Of a DNA stretch of 56,860 nt, positions 43,014 through 51,807 are shown piece by piece (positions within the stretch are counted from its first letter, which is position 1; every line of letters begins with the position of its first letter). The notes beneath the pieces were generated by a model. That model searched no databases and was not told the origin of the DNA. It saw nothing but the letters and a program-made list of their open reading frames with translations. The DNA is from Ardenticatenaceae bacterium (GTDB lineage: Bacteria; Chloroflexota; Anaerolineae; Promineifilales; Promineifilaceae). Position numbers and translations under genes: made by a program. The stretch lies in contig JACKCD010000037.1 of assembly GCA_020634215.1 (NCBI GenBank), positions 1-56,860 of the forward strand. The letters run 5' to 3'.

Positions 43014-43781
43014 ATGACAGGAACAGCAACACTAGAACTAAAAGGTGTGTCAAAACGCTTTGGGGCGGTGCAGGCACTTTCCAATGTAGACTTTGTGGTG
43101 CGGGCTGGCGAAGTGATGGCGCTGGTGGGAGACAACGGGGCGGGAAAATCCACCTTGATCAAGGGAATCGCTGGCATTTACCCGTTTGATGGGGGTGAGG
43201 TTTCTTTTGAGGGGAAGCGTGTCACCATTCACGGCCCACGCGATGCAGCCAACCTGGGCATTGAAATTGTGTATCAGGATTTGGCACTGGCCGACAATTT
43301 GGACGTGGTTGCCAATATGTTTTTAGGGCGGGAGCGGACGTTGAGCTTTGGCCGTATTGATGAAGTGAGCATGGAGCAGGCATGTCTGGAAACGCTCAAC
43401 TCGCTTTCGGTGACGACTATTCGTTCGGTGCGGCTGCCGGTGGCAAGCATGTCGGGGGGGCAGCGGCAGGCCATTGCCGTTGCCAAGGCGGTGATGTGGA
43501 ACTCCAAGCTGGTGATTTTGGACGAACCAACGGCCGCTTTAGGGGTTGCCCAAACCCGTCAGGTTCTCGATTTGGTGCGCCGTTTGGCCGGCCGAGGGCT
43601 GGCTGTCGTTCTCATTTCCCACAACCTCCACGATATTTTTGAGGTAGCCGACCGCATTACGGTGCTACGGCTGGGGCGCAAGGTGGCCGAATTTAAGCGA
43701 AGCGAAACAACCCAGCAGGAAGTGGTGCACGCCATTACCGCTGGCAGCCTAGAATCTGTGCCGGGCATGGTGGAGGCGTAA
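43014..43781 (+). CDS. xylG-like: Sugar ABC transporter ATPase, single domain (xylose type)
   Basis: This 255-aa ATPase energises the importer. All motifs are intact: Walker A GDNGAGKST, Q-loop VYQDLALAD, signature MSGGQRQ, Walker B LVILDEPTAAL and H-loop LISHNLHD. Classical XylG is about 510 aa with two ATPase domains; this protein has only one and would act as a homodimer. AGGAAGAG precedes the ATG. Comparison with the degraded domain at 38761-40359 shows that the latter derives from this family. Confidence 0.92.
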   Translation: MTGTATLELKGVSKRFGAVQALSNVDFVVRAGEVMALVGDNGAGKSTLIKGIAGIYPFDGGEVSFEGKRVTIHGPRDAANLGIEIVYQDLALADNLDVVANMFLGRERTLSFGRIDEVSMEQACLETLNSLSVTTIRSVRLPVASMSGGQRQAIAVAKAVMWNSKLVILDEPTAALGVAQTRQVLDLVRRLAGRGLAVVLISHNLHDIFEVADRITVLRLGRKVAEFKRSETTQQEVVHAITAGSLESVPGMVEA

Positions 43782-43784
43782 CCA

Positions 43785-45041
43785 ATGAGCAAGGTAACAA
43801 CTGCAAAGATGAGTGAAGAACCAACGCGCATGGGGCAAGAAGACAGCTTTGGTGGCTATATGCAAGGGTGGCTGCGCCGCGTTCGCGCTGGAGATTTAGG
43901 CTCCTTACCGATTATTTTTGGGCTGATTGTCATTGCCATTATTTTTGGTATTCGTGAACCCATCTTTTTTGTTCCCCGCAACTTTGTCAACCTGCTGCTG
44001 CAAATGGCGGGTATTACCACCATTGCCATTGGCATCGTGTTTGTCCTGCTCATTGCCGAAATTGACCTTTCGGTGGGGTTTGTGAGCGGTGTGGGCGGTG
44101 TGGCGATGGTGCTGCTGTTGCGCGAAGGGGAAGGAAACCCCAATTGGCCGTGGTGGGCAGCGATTTTGGCGGCTCTGCTGCTGACGCTTCTAATTGGGCT
44201 GCTGCATGGGTTAATTATTACCCGTTTTGGGGTGCCGTCGTTTGTGGTGACGCTGGCCGGGCTGTTGGCGTGGAGCGGGGTGGTGTTGATTATGACTACC
44301 AAATTTTCGACGGCCGGCACCATTGTTATCCAAAACGAGATTGTTTTGGGCATTGCCAACAGCTTTTTGCCGACGCAATGGGGCTGGGCTATGTTTGCGA
44401 TTGCCGTAGGCGGTTATGCGTTTTCCACGTTTAGCCAGCGACAATCTATGGTGCGGCAAAATTTGGTGGCACGCCCACTGCTTGTTGATTTGCTGTCTGT
44501 AGGGGGGCTGGCCTTGGTAGCTGGTTTTGCTGTTTGGTATGCCAATCAAGATCGTGGCGTGCCGGTAGTCGCCGTCATTGTCATCGTTTTGTTGGTTTCC
44601 TGGTCGTTTGTGGCAAATCGTACACGCTTTGGCCGCTATGTTTATGCCGTGGGAGGCAACCCGGAAGCGGCGCGGCGAGCTGGTATCAACGTGGCGCGAA
44701 TTCGGATTATGGTGTTTATGATTTCGAGCTTTATGGCTGGGGTTGGCGGCATTGTGCTGGCCTCGCGGCTGCGCTCGGTGGACACCAACACGGGTGGCGG
44801 CAATTTGCTGCTAAACGCGATTGCAGCGGCGGTGATTGGGGGAACCAGTCTGTTTGGCGGTAGTGGGAAGGTAAGCAGTGCGCTGCTGGGGGCATTGGTT
44901 ATTGCCTCGGTGGAAAACGGCATGGGGCTGCTGGGGCTGGCATCGGGTACCAAGTTTGTGGTGAACGGGCTGGTGCTGCTGGCGGCGGTGCTGGTAGATG
45001 CGGTTTCGCGCCGCAGTCGTGAATCGTCGGGTATTGCGTAG
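43785..45041 (+). CDS. xylH-like: Sugar ABC transporter permease (xylose type)
   Basis: This 418-aa permease of the BPD_transp_2 family has about ten or more helices. Typical stretches are VFVLLIAEIDLSVGFVSGVG, HGLIITRFGVPSFVVTLAGL, YAVGGNPEAARRAGINVARI (cytoplasmic coupling region), and LLLNAIAAAVIGGTSLFGG. The insertion with extra helices around residues 200-265 is shared with XylH. The start is 3 bp after the ATPase stop, with GGAGG inside that gene's end. It is the last gene of the importer operon. Confidence 0.92.
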   Translation: MSKVTTAKMSEEPTRMGQEDSFGGYMQGWLRRVRAGDLGSLPIIFGLIVIAIIFGIREPIFFVPRNFVNLLLQMAGITTIAIGIVFVLLIAEIDLSVGFVSGVGGVAMVLLLREGEGNPNWPWWAAILAALLLTLLIGLLHGLIITRFGVPSFVVTLAGLLAWSGVVLIMTTKFSTAGTIVIQNEIVLGIANSFLPTQWGWAMFAIAVGGYAFSTFSQRQSMVRQNLVARPLLVDLLSVGGLALVAGFAVWYANQDRGVPVVAVIVIVLLVSWSFVANRTRFGRYVYAVGGNPEAARRAGINVARIRIMVFMISSFMAGVGGIVLASRLRSVDTNTGGGNLLLNAIAAAVIGGTSLFGGSGKVSSALLGALVIASVENGMGLLGLASGTKFVVNGLVLLAAVLVDAVSRRSRESSGIA

Positions 45042-45043
45042 AA

Positions 45044-45190
45044 AATGGAGATTAGAGATTGGAGATTGATCTGTGCAACCCCCAATCTCTAATCTCCCAA
45101 CGGTATTACGCCTGATGAAGTAGTAAGGGCGTATTGCATACGCCCTTTGGCTAGAAAGGATAGGGCGTATGCAATACGCCCCTACGTGTG
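45044..45190. repeat. Composite repeat region after the sugar importer
   Basis: 45044-45101 is a TCTCCAA-family heptad inverted array. 45125-45190 holds two hairpins built from AGGGCGTATTGCATACGCC and AGGGCGTATGCAATACGCC units, ending CCTACG, akin to the 7031-7060 palindrome. Together they fill the gap and may terminate the importer transcript. Confidence 0.7.
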
Positions 45191-45197
45191 TTGGGTT

Positions 45198-46863
45198 ATG
45201 AACAAGTGGAATTTGGTGATTTTGGTAGTGGGGGTGCTGCTGCTGGGTGGCTGTGGGTGGTTGGGGCAGGACGGCGGGGCAACTATACCGGTGGCCGAAC
45301 GGCCGTTTCACTTCACCAACGTCACCCAGGCAGTCGGCATTGATTTTGTCCATGGGGCATTTCGCTGGGGCATGTCGGGCGACCCAGTTGCCATGATGGG
45401 CGGCGGGCTGTGCTGGCTGGATTATGACCAAGACGGCTGGCTCGACTTATATGCCGTCAACTCCTATGCCGAACTGGAAGCGGGGCAGTGGGAAGCCAAC
45501 GGCGGACTGCCGCGCAACAAGCTGTATCGCAATATGGGCGGCGTGTTTGTGGACGTGAGCGCGGGGTCGGGGGCAGATTTGGCGCTGCGGGGCAATGGCT
45601 GCACGGCGGCTGATTTTAACCAGGACGGCTTCCCCGACATTTACGTGACGACGGCGCGGTTTAATGTGCTGCTGTGGAACAACGGCGATGGCACCTTTAG
45701 CGAAGGGGCAGAGGCGGCGGGGGTGGATGCCTATGGGTGGCAAACGGCCGTTTCTGTGGCCGACCTCAACCACGACAACCTGCCCGATTTCTTTGTGGCC
45801 GGCTATGTAGATGTAAACAACCGCATTCCCGATGCCACCAAAGGGTTCCCCAACACCAATTTGGGGCTGCGCGACCTGCTTTATATCAACAACGGGCTGG
45901 ATGCGGCCGGCCGCGCCACCTTCCGCGAAGTGGGCGAAGCGGTGGGGCTGGAAAGCGACAACTTTGCCTATGGGCTGGGGTCGCTGCTGACCGACGTGGA
46001 CGGGGATGGCGATCTTGACCTGCTGGTTGCCAACGACACCAATCCCAACTATTTGTATGAAAACGTGGCCTGGAGCGACGGCGTTGACCCGCTAGCGCTG
46101 GGGTTCCGGCTGGTGGAGCGGGGGGCAGCGGCGCAGGTGAATGATACGAACAGCGGTATGGGGGTGGCTGGCGGGGATTTTGACGAAAACGGCCGTTTTG
46201 ACCTAGTGATCACCAACATGGGCAGCCAAATCCATTCCCTTTACCGCCACGGTGACGGGCTGACCTTTGCCGATGTCTCTGGCGGGCTGGGCGTGGCCGA
46301 ATTTGGCACCCATTGGACGGGCTGGGGGACAAGCTGGGGGGATTTTGACCTTGACACTGATTTAGATTTGGCAATTATTCAGGGGGCGATTCCCGTGCTG
46401 GATTTAGTGAAAGACAAGCAGATGCCGCAAATTTTGGTCAATCTGACGGCGCAGGGGCGGCCGGGGCAGCTTGAAGACCGGTCACAGGCGGCGGGGCTGG
46501 GGTACATTGGCCCGCTGTTGGGGCGCGGCGCGGCGCTGGCCGACTATGACAACGATGGCGACGGATATTGCCATCGGCACTATCGGTGGGTCGCTTACCC
46601 TGCTGCGGAATGAGGTGACGGGCGGGAACTGGCTGGAGGTGGCGGCGGGCGTGGCGGCGGGGGGAAATAACGGGCCGTTCTTCCTGACGGGCGCGAACTG
46701 CGGCGCGAAATATATAGTGCGGCAGCAGCTACCTCCTCCGAAGACCCTCGTGCCCACTTTGGCCTGGGCGATGTGGAAATCCTCTCCTCTTTAAGCGTCC
46801 GCTACCTAATGGCACAATCAGCGAGCAGCAAATGGCGGCTAACCAGCCAGGTGGTGCAGCCGT
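45198..46863 (+). pseudogene. FG-GAP/VCBS-repeat plus ASPIC/UnbV lipoprotein, frameshifted
   Basis: Start ATG 45198; lipobox VLLLGGC. Residues 35-450 form repeated FG-GAP blades with calcium-type loops: WLDYDQDGWLDLYAVNSY, DFNQDGFPDIYVTTARF, DVDGDGDLDLLVANDTNPNY and FDENGRFDLVITNMGS. The frame is intact to about 46562, where one base appears missing in DYDNDGDGD; it then continues as IAIGTIGGSLTLLRNEVTGG. A second shift near 46680 gives the UnbV end RAHFGLGDVEILSSLSVRYL, with stop at 46863. The intact form would be a secreted CRTAC1-like calcium-binding propeller of about 555 aa. The shifts may be sequencing errors, because all genes to 49.74 kb show them. Confidence 0.75.
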
Positions 46864-46892
46864 GATGTATTCGTACGATTTGGAGATAAACT

Positions 46893-47225
46893 ATGGCAAC
46901 CGATAATTCGCCTGGCCCTCTGGCACGACATTGTTGCCAGCAGCGACACTAGCCGCTTGGGAAACCCGCTGGCTGATGACATTTGCTTTACTCGCCTGTT
47001 TTTTAAGCAGCCCAAGCAGGGCAAATGGCGGCGTTTTATCATCCTCAGCACGGTCATTGAGGTCTTTTGAGGATTTTACCTATCACCGCGAATGGTTGAT
47101 GGGCGATGAGTGGGCGTTGGAGCTTAGCTACCGCATTGCGAGATACAAAATAAGGGGTTGACCTGGTTACGTTTGACGAATCGGGGAAGATTGTGCGCTT
47201 TGAGGTGCTCATACGGCCGTTGTAA
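46893..47225 (+). pseudogene. NTF2/SnoaL-like small protein, frameshifted
   Basis: The pieces fit one protein of about 110-115 aa in successive frames: IRLALWHDIVASSDTSRLGN, then KQPKQGKWRRF and STVIEVF, then EDFTYHREWLMGDEWALEL, then VDLVTFDESGKIVRFEVLI with PL and a stop at 47225. The order and the FDESGKIVRFE ending are typical of the NTF2-like SnoaL/polyketide-cyclase fold. At least three indels break it. An intact relative would bind or modify a small molecule; the specific role is unknown. Confidence 0.6.
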
Positions 47226-47292
47226 ATGGGCTACAGGCTTTAGAATGGAGATGCAAGGCGGCTGGCGAAGTTAAATTGATATAGAAACAATA

Positions 47293-47351
47293 GGACGCTG
47301 ATTTACCTGATTTCGCTGGATTTTGATCTCTTATCAGGTAAATCTGCGTCC
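47293..47351. repeat. Inverted repeat between convergent broken genes
   Basis: GGACGCTGATTTACCTGAT (47293-47311) and its near-perfect complement ATCAGGTAAATCTGCGTCC (47333-47351) flank a 21-nt loop. The second arm encodes the last residues of the leftward aldo/keto reductase remnant. Confidence 0.7.
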
Positions 47352-48259
47352 CATTTTCTCTACGTGTTGCTGCCAGTTTTGGCCGTGTTGGTCAAAGCGG
47401 CGGTGGAGTTCAAGCCGAGGTGGTGGCAGAAAGCGGCCGTTCGTTGGCAAGCATCGCCACATTTTTGCCGTCAGCGTGGCGCGGGCTGTGGGTGCCCAAA
47501 TGGCCGTGTCCACTTCCGGGTGTGCTAATAAAACCCTGGGCGAGCCAAATGCGGTTATCGGGCGCATCAGGGTAGCGGGGCCATCGGCCAGCATGGTTTG
47601 TGCCCGGTTAGCAAGCATCGGCGTAGCTGCTGGGCTGCTGCCGACACCCTGCTGCGTTGGCGATGGGGCGCTTTGATGATTACCCCCATGTTTGCGCCTT
47701 GGCTGCCGCCAATAGCCCGTGGTATCGTGCCTTTGCTCTACCAAATTAAAGCTACAGGCGTGTCAACAGCCCGCTGTTGACTGCCCACATCGCAGCTTCG
47801 TTGTCGCCGCTGTAGCTAATATAGCGCACTTTGCCAGCGCCGTCCCGTGCCTGCCGGTAGGCGGTAATCACTTCCTCGCCCCTGCTTCAAGATGTCCAAC
47901 CCGCAAGAGTGAAGCTGTACCAAATCGAGGATATCGGTTCGCAGCCGCAGGCTGCGGTCAATGCTGGTGACGGTTGCGGCCGTCCAGTCGCCAGTCCAGT
48001 CGCCAGCGGCATGGCCGCACTTGCCGTTGTGCACATAGTCGTTGCGCGTGTGCCACGGTGCGGCCAATAAGCTCCTCGCTAATGTTGTAAATAACAGGCA
48101 CTGGTGTCGAGTAGAAAAGTTGATGCTGCCGTCGCGCCTGGCGCTGAGGACAGAAGCGGCCGTTTGTTCTTCAGTCAGCGTTAGCCGATAGCCACTTTCG
48201 GAAAGGCCAGCACCTAGTCGGCTTATTTGAAAGCCGGTGCGGCCGCGTTTTTGTTCCAT
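47334..48259 (-). pseudogene. Aldo/keto reductase, multiply frameshifted
   Basis: Successive leftward frames reconstruct an NAD(P)H-dependent aldo/keto reductase. The N-terminus (from 48259) reads RGRTGFQISRLGAGLSESGY and LTLTEEQTAASVL. Next come the active-site region KCGHAAGDW and IDRSLRLRTDILDLVQLHS with CGLDILKQG, then VEQR (about 47745), and the C-terminal cofactor region MRPITAFGSPRVLLAHPEVD and LHRRFDQHGQNWQQHVEKMG. Several single-base shifts separate the pieces; the total span (926 bp) fits an intact gene of about 310 aa. The reading would be repaired by small indels only, so sequencing error is a realistic alternative to decay. Confidence 0.7.
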
Positions 48260-48314
48260 GAGGTTATGCAGACCTTCAACTTGTCAGAAGCTGAACGTCT
48301 TGATTTTTAGTAGG

Positions 48315-48708
48315 TTAATACGCGGGGTGATCTTTAGCTTGGTTGACCCAATCTTCTACCTGGCCGATGGTGGCAGGCGATTGACGGTTTTGCGCTGGTC
48401 GTTGGCATCAGCCATGGCTTTGAGCAGGTTTTCCGGGACGCGCCGGCCAGGGCAGGCACGGTGTCTACGCCTGCTACCTCTAACAGGTCGGCATATTGCG
48501 CCAATGCCCTTGACACGAGCCAGATCAGCCCGGTTAGCCCATCGAGAATGAGCTGCCACTGATGCTGGAGCTGTCGGCCAGAGCGGTGCGGCCGGCCGGA
48601 GTGGTGCATTTTTCCACAGGATTCAAGGGAATCAATACCGGCCTCTTTCAATTTGCCCATATAAACGTCGCCAATGCCTTCGATAGCGGTTAATGCGGTC
48701 ATTTTCAT
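48315..48708 (-). pseudogene. DUF4332 (helix-hairpin-helix) protein, frameshifted
   Basis: From ATG 48708: MTALTAIEGIGDVYMGKLKE, then AGIDSLE, a broken stretch, LILDWLNRADLARVKGIGA-like residues, YADLLEVAGVDTVPALAGAS, and an end VEDWVNQAKDHPAY with stop at 48315-48317. The two helix-hairpin-helix units with IEGIG and VKGIG and the VDTVxxL motif are characteristic of DUF4332, whose role is unknown though a DNA- or protein-binding function is suspected. At least two indels interrupt it. Confidence 0.7.
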
Positions 48709-48773
48709 CTCCCGTTGTGTGGATTGGGCATCGTTTGTGGGAACGATGCGGGTTTAGCGTAATGATGTTAATA

Positions 48774-49725
48774 TTATTGGGGAAAACGGCCGTTTTTCAC
48801 CAACTCACCAGCAAAGCGACCCAGCCCATGAAAATGATACGTGTTGCGGTAGAGGCGCGGCCGTCATCTCAGGTTGGGCAATTTGCTGTAGCAAAATGGG
48901 CAGCGATGTTTGCAGTTCCCCAGCCGCGCCAGCGGTGCCCCCAGGCAAAAGTGATGCCCGCGCCGGGGAGAGGTGTGGGTTTTCGCGGGTCAGGTCAAGC
49001 TGGTCGGGCTGGGGCCGGTGCCGGGTCGCGGTTGGCCGCTCCCAGCAGCAGTGAAACCTGTGTGCCTTTGCTTAAATCCATCTGCCCGCCGTATTCCAAA
49101 TCTTCCAGCACCCAGCGGTTAAATTGGCGCAGCGGGGTGTCGTAGTGAGGAGTTCTTCAATCCGCCGTTTTGCCAACCCCGCCCCATCCTGCCGCCACAC
49201 CGCTCCCACTCATGCCGATTTTTTGTAGCAGTGCCGCCACGTTGCCCACCACATTCACCGTCGCCTCATGCCCGGCGCGTTTAGCACCAAAAATGCAGGT
49301 TGAAATCAGCTCATCTTCGGTCAGCTTTTTCCCCGCCTCCACGGCAATCAGATGGGGTGATCAAATCATCCTGGCTGCCGCCGCCGTTGCGCCATAGCCG
49401 CGCAGATAGTCGGCAAACCTCGGACGGCGGCTTGCACAGCGGCTGCTTCCATTTCGGCTGTTCGCGCCAGCTCACATACATTCGCACCTGGCGGCGTGAC
49501 CAATCGAGGGAAGCTGCTGGTCGGCGTCGGCCGGCACGCCCAGCATTTCGGCAATGACGAGACGGGGATGGGGAAGCAAAGCGGGCAGGCAGGTCGTCGC
49601 CGGGCTGCATTTGGTCAATGAGCTGTGTACCAGTTGGGCAATGCGCCCGCGCAGCCGTTCGATGTGGGCGCCAAAGGCCGGAGTGCACCAGCCCGCGCAG
49701 CCGTGTGGGCAGGCGGCTCCAGGTC
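48774..49725 (-). pseudogene. Cytochrome P450, frameshifted and 5'-truncated
   Basis: Leftward fragments fit a bacterial P450. Near 49725 it reads DLEPPAHT, then FGAHIERLRGRIAQLVHS and LIDQMQPGDDLPARFASP. The I-helix (49342-49250) is KLTEDELISTCI and GHEATVNVV with the expected acid-Thr oxygen motif region. Further on are the region around QVSLLLGAANRDPA, the heme loop area (the GAGITFAWG region near 48950, partly unreadable) and the end YHFHGLGRFAGELV with stop at 48774. The N-terminal about 90 residues are missing because homology stops at the 49726-49741 junction. Redox partners are not nearby. Confidence 0.7.
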
Positions 49726-49740
49726 GGCGCGAGAGGCGGT

Positions 49741-50065
49741 CAACGTCGTAGAACGGATGCTGGAGGGGGCTGGCTATGAAATCATTGATTTAGGCATCAA
49801 TGTTGCCCCAGAAGCTTTTATCAAAGCAATTAAAGATGGCAATGATATTATTGGAATGTCTGCCCTATTGACGACGACAATGATCAGTATGGATAAAACG
49901 ATTAGGGCCATTGAAGCGGCCGGACTACGCGATCAGGTCAAGATTATTGTGGGTGGTGCGCCGGTAACGGCCGAATTCGCCCAACAGATCGGTGCTGATG
50001 GTTATGCGGACGATGCTAGCCAAGCAGTGACGCTGGTTAAGTCATTGGTAGCTAAACATAAATGA
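49741..50065 (+). pseudogene. Corrinoid (B12)-binding methyltransferase protein, 5'-truncated
   Basis: From 49741 the frame reads VVERMLEGAGYEIIDLGINV, then IIGMSALLTTTMISMDKTI, LRDQVKIIVGGAPVTAEFA and IGADGYADDASQAVTLVKSL, ending at 50065. This is the C-terminal two-thirds of a MtbC/MtaC-like corrinoid protein (Rossmann domain with the SALLTTTM and VGGAPVT loops). The N-terminal helical cap and the DxHxxG cobalt-ligand His motif are absent: upstream sequence switches abruptly to the leftward P450. This part contains no frameshift. Without the His motif it should not work as a normal corrinoid carrier. Confidence 0.8.
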
Positions 50066-50185
50066 TGGCGAACTCATCGGTAATGGGCAACAATGTGGGT
50101 ATCAATTTGCTGTACACGTTTTGCCTAGCAAAGATACGCTGGGAGTTCGCCAAAAGTTGTATGTTACGCTCTGATGATGAGGGTA

Positions 50186-51139
50186 CTAAACTAGAATGTT
50201 GGGTGTGGGTAACGGCCGTTTCCGCTCCCGACGTTCCCGATACAAAATATACACCCCGCTCAAAATCGTCAAAATCGCCCCTGCCCACATTGCCCCTGTT
50301 GGCACCTCATGCCAAATCACAAAACCCCACATCACGTTGTACAGTAAGGCCACATATTCAAACGGCGCGGCCACCGAGGCCTGCGCCATGCTGTAGGCAC
50401 GTGCCGTGAGGAACATGCCGCTGGCCCAAACCAAACCCAATCCCGACATAATCAGCCAATCGGTAAAAGTGGGCATGGCCCAAGCGCGAAAAAGAAATGC
50501 GATGCTAGGATGGGCATTGGGCACTTCGCCCACCAGAGCCGCTAGTGGTGCCAAAATAAACGCAGCCACCAAATAAACCAGCGTGCTGTAATAGGCCATT
50601 GTGGCACTGCTGTCGGTGGTTCGCAGATAGCGTACCGTCATGACATTGAACGCATAAAAGAGGGTGGCGATCAGGACAAAAATGGAGCCAAAATTGAAGG
50701 TCGTGGAGCCGGGTCTCACAATCAGCAGAACGCCAGCAAAGCCGACAAGCAGAGCCAGCCAGCGGCGCGGCCCTACCTTTTCCCCCAGCACCACCACCGA
50801 CAAAAAGGTGATAAACAGTGGGGCTGAGTTGCGAATGGCGGCCACATCGGCCAGGTGCAGCGCGGCCAGACCCATGAAATAGGTGGTGTAGGAGATAAAA
50901 AGGAAAAACCCACGCGCATATTCCAGCTTGGGCTGCTTTGTTTTGGGCAGCCCCCGCCCTCCTTCCATGCGAAAGAGGAGAAGGGTGCAGGGCAAGGCAA
51001 TAAAGCTGCGGAAGATGACGATCTCCAGCACGGGGTAGCCGCCGCCAATCCATTTGACGGCGATGTTTTGTAGGGAGAAGATAAGAAAGGCAACCAGAAT
51101 GAAGCCGATGCCTTTGATGTTGTCGCTTGCTGTTGTCAT
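50186..51139 (-). CDS. EamA/DMT-family transporter
   Basis: This 317-aa, ten-helix permease has two EamA repeats, beginning GIGFILVAFLIFSLQNIAVK and SIFVLIATLFYAFNVMTVRY. It also shows FFLFISYTTYFMGLAALHLA, RNSAPLFITFLSVVVLGEKV and FEYVALLYNVMWGFVIWHEV. The family exports or exchanges metabolites such as amino acids or nucleobases; the substrate is unknown. The ATG at 51139 matches the family N-terminus; the open frame upstream is transposase-derived. There is no good ribosome site, perhaps because the insertion replaced the native leader. Confidence 0.85.
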   Translation of the reverse strand: MTTASDNIKGIGFILVAFLIFSLQNIAVKWIGGGYPVLEIVIFRSFIALPCTLLLFRMEGGRGLPKTKQPKLEYARGFFLFISYTTYFMGLAALHLADVAAIRNSAPLFITFLSVVVLGEKVGPRRWLALLVGFAGVLLIVRPGSTTFNFGSIFVLIATLFYAFNVMTVRYLRTTDSSATMAYYSTLVYLVAAFILAPLAALVGEVPNAHPSIAFLFRAWAMPTFTDWLIMSGLGLVWASGMFLTARAYSMAQASVAAPFEYVALLYNVMWGFVIWHEVPTGAMWAGAILTILSGVYILYRERRERKRPLPTPNILV

Positions 51140-51617
51140 GTTTTTAGCTTTTGCGTTTGCTGTTTGATAAGGGTTATCTTGGAATCTTTGCGGCCATAGA
51201 AGTACCGCCTCTTGCTGGGTTGTAACCACAATACGCTTCCTGCCCATAGATAAGGTTGCGTTTGATGCGCCAATTATCTATCTCAGACCGGGACAGGAAA
51301 GGTGTCATTGATGCCAATCTGACGGTCGTTGCTATCTTTCCAGACTTTAGCCAACAGGTAGAAGAGGAGCATGAAATAATGCGCTACGCGACACAAGCGA
51401 CGGTTGAAGCGACTCTTGCCAGCATGGCAGGTGTCAAACGAGGTTTGTGCAACCAGCGTCGAGCCAGAGCATAGTTCCTGCCGAAGTATAATGTGGCGGT
51501 TAAGGCCACTATCATGGCTTCGGCACTGGACATCAGGCAATCAGGATGGTCATGATGGTTGACGCTGGTCAGAAGGTCGTCCCCAAGGCAGTAAATTGTT
51601 AAGATTTCATCGTCCAT
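51136..51617 (-). pseudogene. IS982-like transposase remnant
   Basis: Leftward from ATG 51617: MDDEILTIYCLGDDLLTSVN, then MSSAEAMIVALTATLYFGRN and YALARRWLHKPR. After a frameshift near 51410 come KSRFNRRLCRVAHYFMLLFY and VWKDSNDRQIGINDTFPVPV. After another break come DNWRIKRNLIYGQEAYCGYN and SKRRYFYGRKDSK, where homology stops. The SAEVMTIAL-like, DTFPxxxCDNWRI and SKRRYFYG motifs are typical of IS982-family transposases. About half of the enzyme, including the C-terminal catalytic acid, is lost where it meets the EamA gene. No clear terminal inverted repeats were found. Confidence 0.75.
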
Positions 51618-51807
51618 GATAGTTTCCTTTTTACGGTTTGGGTTGCTATCATAACTGTAATGCGACTCCCTGGACTATTCAAGCCATCCACCTTTGATGG
51701 TGGTAACTTGGGTTATCTATTTCTCACCCCGCCAAAAGTTATTGCATTATACAATCGGACGATGGACGACAGCCACCGACTGTCGTCCGTCATCCGTCGC
51801 CCACTCC

